Assembly (NCBI GenBank): GCA_023511795.1
Contig: JAIMAU010000021.1
Location: 1 to 34,265 of the forward strand
DNA length: 34,265 nucleotides
Direction: 5' to 3'
Source of the DNA: Armatimonadota bacterium
GTDB lineage: Bacteria > Armatimonadota > UBA5829 > DTJY01
In this document: positions 1 to 7,862 of the stretch, piece after piece
How positions within the stretch are numbered: the stretch's first letter is position 1
How the letters are laid out: each line of letters opens with the position of its first letter
Notes under the pieces: generated by a model
The model's input: only the letters and a program-made list of their open reading frames with translations
Told to the model about the DNA's origin: nothing
Database searches by the model: none
Translations under genes and position numbers: made by a program

Positions 1-1
1 G

Positions 2-199
2 TCGGCCCGGGGCGGGCGGGCGCAGCACCCGCAGGCCGTGGGACCGCAGCAGCGCCCCGATCGGCTCGGCGAGCGGCTCGCCGGTGGCGGCGTCCCGGGC
101 GTGGGCCTTCACGAAGAACCGGTCGGTGCGCCCCAGGTACCGGCCCATCCCGGTGAGCACCTTCAGCTCGGCGCCGTTCACCTGGATGTCGGCCACGCA
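2..199 (-). CDS. Fragment resembling an FkbM-type methyltransferase on foreign high-GC DNA
   Basis: The minus strand reads open across this stretch with a peptide containing ADIQVNGAELKVLTGM followed by DRFFVKAH. The D-I/V-x-G-A-E-L-x-V-L-x-G pattern resembles the SAM-methyltransferase core of FkbM-family proteins. Third codon positions are almost all G or C, as in actinobacterial genes and unlike everything else in the window. Both ends are cut, by the window edge and by the composition break near 198. I infer this DNA belongs to a different organism and was joined here by assembly. The family call is tentative because only about 65 residues are visible. Confidence 0.3.
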
Positions 200-472
200 A
201 ATCTAATGACTGAACATAATCTCACGCTTGAATTAGCTACGTTATTCTGCGACAGGCTCGAACACGTACATTTCTCTGATAATAAGGGGGGCGAACTTGA
301 TTTACACCTCCCACTTGGCGTAGGTCACATTGACTGGAAGTGGATCGTACATATTCTCAAGCGTGTGGGCTATGATGGTACTATAACCCTCGAAATTTTT
401 TCCGAAGATCGTGATTATCTACTCTTCAGCCGCGATAAGCTACGAAGATTATGGGAGACAGTAAAAATTTAA
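182..472 (+). CDS. Sugar phosphate isomerase/epimerase family protein (TIM barrel), C-terminal fragment
   Basis: Only the last ~96 residues are present. They carry the hallmarks of the xylose-isomerase-like / AP-endonuclease-2 TIM-barrel family: LDVGHANL near the break, then HVHFSDN, then DLHLPLGVGHIDW and a final GTITLEIF strand. The His and Asp residues in these motifs are the usual metal ligands. The natural start lies in missing sequence, since the reading frame upstream of 182 continues into the foreign G+C-rich DNA. It ends 110 nt before the sulfatase on the same strand, so the two may have shared a transcript for sugar catabolism. The exact substrate cannot be read from the fragment. 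Confidence 0.75.
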   Translation: MDVGHANLMTEHNLTLELATLFCDRLEHVHFSDNKGGELDLHLPLGVGHIDWKWIVHILKRVGYDGTITLEIFSEDRDYLLFSRDKLRRLWETVKI

Positions 473-582
473 CTATCACTCCCCCATAAACACCCCCCTA
501 CCATTGATTTCTCACGCCGAAATCTGTAGAATGCGTAAAATTAGTAACATAGCTTTCGTCAACAATTCAGGAGGCGGCTTTC

Positions 583-2109
583 ATGCGTTATACTAGGCGC
601 GAATTCATCAAGGCTGCTGGCGGTTTCGTGTGTGCATACACGCTAAGCCCAAATCTCCTAGAAGCCAACCAAACAGTAAGCACAAACATCCTCTTTTTAA
701 TAACTGACCAACATCATCATGGGGTGCTCGGCTGTTCAGGCAATCCATTGGTCAAGACGCCTTATATAGATAGACTAGCATCACAAGGTGCCCGTTTTAC
801 AAATGCAGTATGTGCAACGCCATTCTGCTCCCCCACCCGTGCTTCCTTTGTAACAGGGCAATGGCCACATACTCATGGTATTGTACGCAATATCGAGAAA
901 GGCGATGTGGGTTTAAAAGACGATGTTGTCGCCTGTGAACAAATCTTGTTTGACAAAGGTTACTGCACTCGCCAAATGGGCAAATGGCACCTAGGCAATG
1001 TTCGCGATCTGCGTTGTTACAACAACGATGAAGAAGATACCGTCTCCCAACAGACATATCATAAATGGCTAAGAAAACAGCCTGTTGAAAGATGGCATAA
1101 ACCCCGGGAGGGAGATGCCATTATTGACGATGCAGCGTTAACACCTGAAATGGCAAAGCTTTTCGAGGTATGGTCTAAGGAGAAAAACCGTTCTGCACAA
1201 AATCTCGCCTACATAGGCCGCTCCTTATGTCCTCCTGAGTATACCTTTGAATCGTGGCTTGCTGAGAGGTGTATCGAGCTTATCAAAAAATACAAGAATG
1301 GGCGTTTTATGATAACGTATTCGGTTAGCCCGCCACACCCATGCTGGGTCGTACCGGAGCCATACTACAGCATGTATGACCCAGCAAAAATTCAGTTTTC
1401 GCCTAATTTCACCCACCGTCCCGAAGCATACAAGAATTCCCAACCCGCCCGAATTGGACAACTGATGAGCGATGATCTCTTCCGTGAATATCTGCGATGC
1501 TACTACGGCTTAGTTACAATGGTTGACGATTGCATCGGAAGAATACTTGACGCATTGAAAGCCGAAGGGTTAGAAAAGAATACGCTTGTCGTATTCACTA
1601 GTGACCATGGCGATATGCAAGCAGGTCACAGAATGGTGGGCAAATCACTCCCAACTTTTTATGAAGAAATAGTGAGAGTGCCGCTAATAATCCGCTACCC
1701 CGGACACATAAAACCAGGAACGGTAATTAATACGCATGCCGCGTCGGTTGACCTTATGCCTACTTTCCTTGACTATGCCGGTGTGAAAATCCCTAAAAGC
1801 GTACAAGGAATTTCACTTAGGCCATTGCTTGAAGGAAAAATAAAGGAAAATGACCGACCTGCCTTTTGCGAACGAGGATTGGGCGACAAAGGGTCTTTCA
1901 GCAGAATGATTCGTACAAAGAAATGGAAATACTGCGTTTTTGCTGACGGCCGCCGTGAACTATTTAACTTAGAAAAAGACCCTTGGGAAACAAATGACCT
2001 TGGCATGAACTCAGCATACAAAGATATTAAGCAAAATCTACATAAACAACTAATAGAACATATGGAAGCCACCAAGGACCCTGCTCTCGCTAAATTGGGA
2101 AAAGCTTAA
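583..2109 (+). CDS. Sulfatase (formylglycine-dependent, arylsulfatase type), exported
   Basis: This 508-residue protein is a complete sulfatase that should hydrolyse sulfate esters, probably on glycans. The N terminus has a twin-arginine-like signal (TRREFIKAAGG), so export through Tat is likely. The catalytic signature CSPTRA is at residues 82–87; Cys82 would be matured to formylglycine by an anaerobic or aerobic maturase encoded elsewhere. QMGKWHLG (about 132–138) and FTSDHGD (about residue 345) are further metal/active-site motifs. The usual N-terminal DD metal pair appears as TDQHHH, a variant seen in some members. The ATG follows a strong AGGAGG Shine–Dalgarno. It converges on osmC-like with only 12 nt between the stops. 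Confidence 0.92.
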   Translation: MRYTRREFIKAAGGFVCAYTLSPNLLEANQTVSTNILFLITDQHHHGVLGCSGNPLVKTPYIDRLASQGARFTNAVCATPFCSPTRASFVTGQWPHTHGIVRNIEKGDVGLKDDVVACEQILFDKGYCTRQMGKWHLGNVRDLRCYNNDEEDTVSQQTYHKWLRKQPVERWHKPREGDAIIDDAALTPEMAKLFEVWSKEKNRSAQNLAYIGRSLCPPEYTFESWLAERCIELIKKYKNGRFMITYSVSPPHPCWVVPEPYYSMYDPAKIQFSPNFTHRPEAYKNSQPARIGQLMSDDLFREYLRCYYGLVTMVDDCIGRILDALKAEGLEKNTLVVFTSDHGDMQAGHRMVGKSLPTFYEEIVRVPLIIRYPGHIKPGTVINTHAASVDLMPTFLDYAGVKIPKSVQGISLRPLLEGKIKENDRPAFCERGLGDKGSFSRMIRTKKWKYCVFADGRRELFNLEKDPWETNDLGMNSAYKDIKQNLHKQLIEHMEATKDPALAKLGKA

Positions 2110-2121
2110 ATTATTATATTT

Positions 2122-2508
2122 TCAAACTAATTCAATCTTGACTTCAGGCGGATTGTGAAGTGTGTTATGTATTAAACACTGCTTTGCTACCACCATGATA
2201 GCCTGATGTCTATCTTCTGGTACTGCAGCAGGCAAATTTACCTTTACGTTTAAGCTAGTAATCCTAGCTGAAGGTTTATCTTCCTTTTCGTAACCCACTT
2301 CAATATTTAAGCCTTCGGTCGAAATCGCAGATTTGTTTAAATAGTTTGCAACATACACACCAACACATGAACCAAGCGAAGCTGCGAGAAGTTCCGGCGG
2401 CATCATTCCTGAATCTGTTCCACCTAGGTCTGGAGGCAAATCTATAACGATGCGATGCCCCCTTGATTCCGCAATAAACTTCTGCCCACCTTCATAAGAA
2501 ATAAGCAC
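2122..2508 (-). CDS. OsmC/Ohr-family protein
   Basis: The 128-residue length and sequence fit the OsmC superfamily of peroxide-reducing or sulfur-handling proteins. The first redox cysteine is in the helix containing PPELLAASLGSCVGVYVA, and the second is in the AKQCLIHNTL segment. The general OsmC fold acts as a dimer with the two cysteines at the interface. The start is GTG at 2508. It lies 64 nt downstream of the tiny DUF6132-like gene on the same strand, suggesting a small thiol or sulfur-metabolism pair. Whether it is an organic hydroperoxide reductase or a YhfA-like protein of unknown substrate is not resolved. Confidence 0.88.
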   Translation of the reverse strand: MLISYEGGQKFIAESRGHRIVIDLPPDLGGTDSGMMPPELLAASLGSCVGVYVANYLNKSAISTEGLNIEVGYEKEDKPSARITSLNVKVNLPAAVPEDRHQAIMVVAKQCLIHNTLHNPPEVKIELV

Positions 2509-2572
2509 TTTTCTATCCCCTTTCGAAAGTTCGAATTGTCCTTGCTATAGTTAATCACCTTCACCGAATCTT

Positions 2573-2737
2573 TTATTGGCCCTTACCAAGGGTAAATAGC
2601 AATCCAATTATAGCACCTAAAGCAATGCTAACGTACGGATTGCATGTAATTTTTCACCCACCTCCCAATGCCTTACTAACAAGAAATAGCATATAACCAG
2701 CAGCGCCGCCTAAAATCAATCCAAGAATTATTTTCAT
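2573..2737 (-). CDS. DUF6132-like small membrane protein with in-frame TGA (candidate selenocysteine codon)
   Basis: An ATG at 2737, nine nt after a GAGG, opens a frame reading MKIILGLILGGAAGYMLF, then SKALGGG, then TGA (2654–2656), then KITCNPYVSIALGAIIGLLF and a TAA at 2573. Read through the TGA, the 54-residue product has two glycine-rich transmembrane helices around a short loop. From memory, DUF6132 proteins have the pattern GY(x)7-C-(x)4-C-P-I-T-S-x-P. The present protein aligns without a gap from GY onward, with the TGA exactly at the second Cys and a new Cys at the Ser of TS. Either the TGA encodes selenocysteine, or it is a point mutation or error from TGC/TGT. It sits between prs and osmC-like. 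Confidence 0.55.
2622..2643 (-). promoter_or_regulatory. Possible bacterial SECIS-like hairpin just after the in-frame TGA
   Basis: On the minus strand GCAAT (2643–2639) pairs with ATTGC (2626–2622). Inside is a C·C mismatch, then a C–G pair closing an 8-nt loop that begins with GU (2636–2629). The loop starts 17 nt after the TGA. Bacterial SECIS elements lie within the coding region about 16–37 nt downstream of UGA and have a guanine and uracil in a small apical loop, so spacing and loop fit. The stem is short, and such hairpins occur by chance. Confidence 0.25.
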
Positions 2738-2869
2738 CCTTTTCAGCCTCAATTCAATCTTTGGATAAATTGCCGATTAACGAGACCGTATTTATTTTAA
2801 CCTTGTCTTTTGTAAAACCCTTTTCCTATTAACTTTTTTCCATGAATTATTGTGGTTCGATTGGTCTCA

Positions 2870-3829
2870 TCAAACAAACAATTGACTTACTGAGCTATCG
2901 GTATGGATGCTTCTGATGGCGTCCGCAATTAAGTGGGCGATAGAAACAATGCGGAACTTTTTAAGAGTTTTTCCAGCAGGAAAAGGAATTGTATTTGTTA
3001 CCAGTACCTGTTTTATGGCAGCATTTGCAAGGCGACTGATTGCCGGCTCCACAAAAACCGGATGAGTAGCAGCCACGTAAATTTCCTCCCTAGCTCCATG
3101 TTCGAGCAAAGCTTTCACACTTCTTTCAATCGTCCCTCCGGTTGTTATCATATCATCAATTATGATAGGACGTTTCCCTTTCACATCACCAACAACATGA
3201 ACTGCTTCTGTAAGTTCTGGCCCAACACGTCGCTTGTGAATTATAACAACGGGCAGACCAAGGCGGTTTGCATATTCAGTAGCTAACTTAACACGACCTG
3301 CATCAGGAGAAACGATAACAGCATCTTTTATCTCAAGTGAATGGAGCTCCCGACACAAAGCCCCAACAGCAGTAAGATGATCAACTGGAATCCTAAAGAA
3401 CCCTTGAATTTGGGGAGAATGAAGGTCCATGGCAACAATCCTATCCGCCCCACCCGTAGTAAGCATATCAGCAACCATACGGGCTGTGATTGGCTCCCTG
3501 CCGGTTGTTTTCTTATCTTGCCGTGCATAGCCATAATAAGGGATTACAGCCGTTATTCTGCCTGCAGATGCGCGATACAATGCATCAAGTATTATTAGAA
3601 GTTCGGTAAAATTTTCATTTACAGGTGGGCAAGTCGGCTGAATAACAAAAACATCCTTGCCTCGAACGCTTTCCTCTATCTGCACGTGAATTTCTCCGTC
3701 AGGAAACCGCGAAACATTCAAACGCCCAAGGGTACGGTCGAGCCTAATCGCTACTTCAAGCGCCAGCTCTGGGTGGGCTGTTCCACTAAATATCTCAAGC
3801 TCACCACGAGGACGCTGAAGTTCGCTCAA
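2870..3829 (-). CDS. prs: Ribose-phosphate pyrophosphokinase
   Basis: This makes 5-phosphoribosyl-1-diphosphate from ribose-5-phosphate and ATP for nucleotide, His and Trp synthesis. The 319-residue length is standard. Visible family segments are RFPDGEIHVQI, the PYYGYARQDKK loop, the metal-binding MDLHSPQIQGFF, the VSPDAG segment, and the PRPP-binding DDMITTGGT. The start is TTG at 3829, overlapping the stop of the BON-domain gene by 4 nt, with GGAGGTG just upstream; this implies translational coupling. It is cytoplasmic and probably hexameric, as in the family. Confidence 0.95.
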   Translation of the reverse strand: MSELQRPRGELEIFSGTAHPELALEVAIRLDRTLGRLNVSRFPDGEIHVQIEESVRGKDVFVIQPTCPPVNENFTELLIILDALYRASAGRITAVIPYYGYARQDKKTTGREPITARMVADMLTTGGADRIVAMDLHSPQIQGFFRIPVDHLTAVGALCRELHSLEIKDAVIVSPDAGRVKLATEYANRLGLPVVIIHKRRVGPELTEAVHVVGDVKGKRPIIIDDMITTGGTIERSVKALLEHGAREEIYVAATHPVFVEPAISRLANAAIKQVLVTNTIPFPAGKTLKKFRIVSIAHLIADAIRSIHTDSSVSQLFV

Positions 3830-4092
3830 ATCCCCACCTCCAATTGATTTTCTATTTTTACCACGCCAAGGACTTCCGATGCCGCCTGCTCAGCCTCTTG
3901 CTTGGCTAACTCATCTCGAACTTTTCCTTTTAGGATAATAACCCCATCGTTAACGATTACTTCTATATCCTTTGGTTGTATCACATCATTTTCATTAATT
4001 AGGTTTATTACATCTTCACGAATCTGGTCCGATGTCCGAAAAACACTTGACTGAGCTGGCCCTATTAGACTGCTATCATATTCCGGCTGCAT
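3826..4092 (-). CDS. BON-domain protein
   Basis: This 88-residue protein has one BON domain over about residues 22–86: an amphipathic SDQIREDVINLI helix, then VIVNDGVIILKGKV, then a second helix and VVKIENQLEV. No signal peptide is seen, so it is probably cytoplasmic, unlike many periplasmic BON proteins such as OsmY. BON domains are thought to bind membranes or ligands, but no reaction is known. AAGGAG lies upstream of the ATG. It overlaps prs by 4 nt and is the first gene of that short operon. Confidence 0.8.
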   Translation of the reverse strand: MQPEYDSSLIGPAQSSVFRTSDQIREDVINLINENDVIQPKDIEVIVNDGVIILKGKVRDELAKQEAEQAASEVLGVVKIENQLEVGI

Positions 4093-4184
4093 GTTTGCAC
4101 TCCTTCCCTGGCCAGATGGCCTTATATTAGGCTAATGACCCGTATTTTTCATACCCTCCATTTTTAGGCTCGAAAACAAGGGAA

Positions 4185-7100
4185 TTAAAGATTGAAGGTA
4201 AAAGTGCCGATATCTAGGGGGAAATCCTTTGCGTTAAGGTGAACTTGGGCAGGAGTATTGCATTTTGCTTGCAGCTTTTTGTTTTCGCTCACAATATGAA
4301 CAAACGAGGGAATTTCAAACATGTCACCATCTTGTATGTCATAAATTATAAGTGATTTGCCCTTTGGAAAAATTGACGCATCTGGGACAAGAATCGTTCG
4401 CTTACCACCGGCGGCAAGAACATTAATTATTCTTGAGCTTCTACCGTCTTCCCCTTGAATAAGCTTTCCGCGATAATAACCCGTATCCGTGCGGATACAA
4501 GATGCAGCTTTCTCAAGGGGAACAATATTGTGGACCTCGTGCATTCCCGGCTCGTCATCTGGACTAGTGAACCCTTTTCCGAGAACTAAGGTATCTGCGT
4601 CAAGCTGGATTATAAATCGCCCACATTTCCTTATTACTGACTTAATTCGGTAAGCAGATTTATGACTGTAGTCTCTCCTGCCTATGTATATAATTTGCCC
4701 AACAAGAGAACCATCTGTTGGAAGCTCACGTGTTGTTTCTATTTGGCAACTGTCGTAATCAACTGAATTAATCCGACCCCAATACTCTGATATCCCAGTC
4801 GTGATTGTTATTCCGCTGGCTGAAACATGCGTTCCACCAATCAATAATGCTTCGCACAATTTGCCACGCTTTGTCCTAACGAATGCAAATCTACCTTTCA
4901 ACCTAATAATTTCACCATTAGTAGAAAACTCATATTCCTTCGTAGGATTAATCGAGGAAAGAACATAATCTTGAATATCATTGTTAATATCAACATGCAA
5001 GCCCACAGGTAATCCATCATCATCATCTTTTACAGCTAAGCGCCCAACGTCGATACCAGCACTCATGCCTTCGTATGGCTGTAAAACACTCGCAAAAGCC
5101 GAAGATAGGTCATCACCTTTCCTTCGCACAATTGCAAAGAGCGCTTTGGGGAACTTAGGCAAAACTCCAGGCGCTGTTGCAGTAACGATTTCGGACCCCG
5201 GTGGTGGTGCAAGGTATATCTTCAGCATACCTTGACTTTTTGAATCTATTGCCCAGTTTGCCGAGCAGCTTTTTCCTATAGGTCCATGCCGTATATCATA
5301 CAAGAAGCCATACCCATTCCCAGGAGGTGGATTCCAGTAAGGCCTTGCATCGCTTACGCCAATTATGTCGCCGTCTGGCCCAACTCTACGCCCCCAATCA
5401 TACTCCTTGCCTGCTAGGCTTCCTTCGCTGTCCAAATTGCTAAGTTCGCTGCCCTCGACAGCAAGTCTATCACCAATGGCATGCCAAAAAAGATCATGAC
5501 TATCCCCACCTCGAACACGAAAGATGTCTGCAAGATATAAACACTCGCTATTAGTCCCAACGAGTGCAAGGGTTCGTCGGTAAAGTGATACCCCTTCTGA
5601 CTTGTATGAATTCTCTGCCGAAGCCTCCACCATTCTAATCGCGTTTCCCTCAGCGAATAGATGAGCACTTCCGCCTGTCAAACCCTCAAGCATCTGCGAG
5701 CGTTCATTGACAACTACCAGGTTATGGCTTGCGGTTTGATGAGCCCACCCTTTTTGGACGTGCGCACTGCCTAGCACATAACCAAGGTCATACGTAAGCT
5801 CTCTGCCTAGTGCAAAAAAGTTTATGTTAAGATCATCCAAATGCCCATGGCAAACCGAAGGTCCATATCTCAAAAGTACTGCGCTACCTTTCGGTCCATC
5901 ACCAGCCCTCAAAATTGCTATTCCTTTTCCATCAAGAAGCTTTGACCGTTGGGGCTGAAAAGTTTCAACTCTTACCTTTGGTATAGGTTCAGCATGAAAG
6001 AGTAGCCAGGTTTTATTAGGCAATGAAGCTCTTGCGGTCTCAACATCGCCGTCAGACATCTTATTAAGCAACCTTGCCCACTCTTCTTTGGCCTTTTGTG
6101 AACTTGCTCGCCTATAAAGATATTCTACTCGCATGAACGAGAGCGGTTCGAAGGTCTTGCTATCGCCTTCAAGCTTCACTACGTCGGGCAAACTATCTCC
6201 AAATCTTGGCTTGTGTCCTGCGCACATCATATCCAATTCGCTATAAGCCAATGCTTTAGATAGTTTTGGGTGCTCATAGAGATTGATTCCATTTGGGTAC
6301 TCAGGACTCCGATAGTTCACCAGCATTTCAGCCATATCAATATATAGGTTCAGCGCATGGTCAGCATATCCAGTCGAAGTTTCAAAGTATTGCCCATCAC
6401 GGTCCAGATTATTTTCTATGAAATTCCATACATTTTGAGGACCTTTAAGAGCCCATTGTGTATAATTATCATCGCCTAAGATAAGCCCAACTACCAAAAC
6501 TCCTCTAGTAAAATCTGCTTGCCCATTGGTAAGACCATAAAGCCCTGTTTGGGACTGCTCTAGGCAGTAATCTGCACCATTTCTGAGCACATTTTCCTCA
6601 ACTGCTTTTCTTATCGTTGCTTTTCCAGTCGCAGATGGTGCATTCAACGCAGGGCTGTCGTACAAAAGATCAAAGTACCGTGCGAAATGAACCAATACTC
6701 TTGCAACTTGGTATTGTGTTCTCTCAAACCGTCCTCCAGGAGCGCCGGGGTAATCAATTGAACCAGTAGTACATGTGGGATATGCTTCCGCTATTCTATC
6801 TAAAAGAACCGATGCCGCATGAGCATACCGCTCATCTTTGGTGAGGATGTAGGCGTTTGAAAGAACATCTAGTGCACGCAGAGTAACTGCTTGGATTGCA
6901 AAAGAGTTATATATTCCTACGAAGTAATAGTGCTTTCCGTTATTATCAACCCAGCCCTCGCCATTATCGGGATGCTTTTCATCTGGAAAAATACGCCCGC
7001 ACGAAGGGCATTTAACCTTAAGTGGGCGCGAGAAATCGCATATTCCGCCTGCGCCCCACCAAGGCCAGGAGACATGACACTCCGGACAGCTTGAAAATCC

Positions 7101-7373
7101 ATAGGCGTATATGGACCCCGGTGGAGGAACACGCTCTCTTAGCTCTGCGTCTGAAAGCGAAGCCCATTTATCAGCCTCGCTAATGATTGCATCGAATATC
7201 TTGCGAGCCCATGTGTAGCGCTCAATATTTGTTTTTGCCCGCTCAACATCCGACGCTGTAATATATAAATAAGGATGAACTCCTTCCGAAGCCATGCTTA
7301 TCTCGGCACTTTTTGAACCAAGCACTGCTGCCAATAAAAAGCCTAAAATAAATCTTACAGAAAAACAGCTCAT
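4185..7373 (-). CDS. Heparinase II/III-like polysaccharide lyase, exported, very large
   Basis: The 1062-residue protein begins with a hydrophobic signal segment (residues ~5–22). An N-terminal alpha/alpha toroid domain follows (about 30–430), interrupted near residues 95–125 by a CPECH…CPSCGRIFP zinc-ribbon-like insertion typical of environmental members. The central heparinase II/III beta-sandwich contains CHGHLDDLNINFFALGREL and AHQTASHNLVVVNE; the His residues and nearby Tyr are the likely catalytic and metal-binding residues. A C-terminal beta-rich region of about 300 residues is unassigned. The family cleaves uronic-acid glycans such as heparan or alginate by beta-elimination. Substrate is unknown, but the neighbouring sulfatase makes a sulfated glycan plausible. 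Monocistronic. Confidence 0.85.
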   Translation of the reverse strand: MSCFSVRFILGFLLAAVLGSKSAEISMASEGVHPYLYITASDVERAKTNIERYTWARKIFDAIISEADKWASLSDAELRERVPPPGSIYAYGFSSCPECHVSWPWWGAGGICDFSRPLKVKCPSCGRIFPDEKHPDNGEGWVDNNGKHYYFVGIYNSFAIQAVTLRALDVLSNAYILTKDERYAHAASVLLDRIAEAYPTCTTGSIDYPGAPGGRFERTQYQVARVLVHFARYFDLLYDSPALNAPSATGKATIRKAVEENVLRNGADYCLEQSQTGLYGLTNGQADFTRGVLVVGLILGDDNYTQWALKGPQNVWNFIENNLDRDGQYFETSTGYADHALNLYIDMAEMLVNYRSPEYPNGINLYEHPKLSKALAYSELDMMCAGHKPRFGDSLPDVVKLEGDSKTFEPLSFMRVEYLYRRASSQKAKEEWARLLNKMSDGDVETARASLPNKTWLLFHAEPIPKVRVETFQPQRSKLLDGKGIAILRAGDGPKGSAVLLRYGPSVCHGHLDDLNINFFALGRELTYDLGYVLGSAHVQKGWAHQTASHNLVVVNERSQMLEGLTGGSAHLFAEGNAIRMVEASAENSYKSEGVSLYRRTLALVGTNSECLYLADIFRVRGGDSHDLFWHAIGDRLAVEGSELSNLDSEGSLAGKEYDWGRRVGPDGDIIGVSDARPYWNPPPGNGYGFLYDIRHGPIGKSCSANWAIDSKSQGMLKIYLAPPPGSEIVTATAPGVLPKFPKALFAIVRRKGDDLSSAFASVLQPYEGMSAGIDVGRLAVKDDDDGLPVGLHVDINNDIQDYVLSSINPTKEYEFSTNGEIIRLKGRFAFVRTKRGKLCEALLIGGTHVSASGITITTGISEYWGRINSVDYDSCQIETTRELPTDGSLVGQIIYIGRRDYSHKSAYRIKSVIRKCGRFIIQLDADTLVLGKGFTSPDDEPGMHEVHNIVPLEKAASCIRTDTGYYRGKLIQGEDGRSSRIINVLAAGGKRTILVPDASIFPKGKSLIIYDIQDGDMFEIPSFVHIVSENKKLQAKCNTPAQVHLNAKDFPLDIGTFTFNL

Positions 7374-7478
7374 TTTATAATTTCAAAATGAAAAAACGGA
7401 TTCCACCCAAGGGTAGTATTCTATGGGCTGGGGTTTAATCCTGCTGATATCAAAAATAATAAGCTAAAATACTTAAAG

Positions 7479-7506
7479 CACGCTGGCTTGCATGGAAACC
7501 AGCGTG
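7479..7506. terminator. Stem-loop terminator downstream of the DUF2795-like gene
   Basis: CACGCTGG (7479–7486) and CCAGCGTG (7499–7506) form a perfect 8-bp stem with a 12-nt loop. A TATTTTT tract follows on the plus strand, and a weaker CTTTAAGTATTTT on the minus strand. The position, between the heparinase gene and the end of the DUF2795-like gene, suggests termination of the latter and possibly insulation in both directions. Confidence 0.6.
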
Positions 7507-7537
7507 TATTTTTCGCAAAGAGGAAGCAGGGAGGCTA

Positions 7538-7735
7538 TTACATTATTTCACTGAGGGCATCCCATACACTTGCCATGCTGTAATACAAACCATCAGGCGG
7601 GTCAGGCATTTCGTAAAGAATGTCTAATACTTCTGGTGGCGCATGGCGGTCCTCGGCATAATCAATAAGTTCCTGCTTCGTAGCAGGAAAGTCGAGTCCC
7701 TCAAGGTATTCCGCAACAGCAGCAATAGAAACCAT
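7538..7735 (-). CDS. DUF2795-like small protein
   Basis: I chose the ATG at 7735 because GAAGGAGGT precedes it at ideal spacing; a longer frame upstream adds 24 unlikely residues. The 65-residue product reads VAEYLEGLDFPATKQELIDYAED, then APPEVLDILYEMPD, then YYSMASVWDALSEI. This matches the DUF2795 pattern of a helical domain with a conserved YLxGLDFPATKxEL motif. Its function is not established; homologues often sit near regulatory or stress genes. A palindrome, CCTTCGAAGG, overlaps the ribosome-binding site and could affect its accessibility. Confidence 0.8.
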   Translation of the reverse strand: MVSIAAVAEYLEGLDFPATKQELIDYAEDRHAPPEVLDILYEMPDPPDGLYYSMASVWDALSEIM

Positions 7736-7862
7736 AGCGGCACCTCCTTCGAAGGAATTATTCTCAGACTCTACTTTCCCGCCGATGAACAATCTCAAAC
7801 AAAACATTTAGATTCGGTTTTAACTAAAACACTATTATCTCGTTTATGCCTCTCATTAAAGC

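Noticed and set aside
38-472. A single 144-residue protein spanning the left end
   Set aside because: Residues from 38 to about 181 have no family resemblance and lie in foreign G+C-rich DNA whose sensible frame is on the other strand; only the part from 182 is a real protein fragment.
2573-2737. Two separate peptides of 27 and 26 codons
   Set aside because: The second half has no start codon or ribosome-binding site, and the gapless fit to one small membrane-protein family favours a single gene interrupted by TGA.
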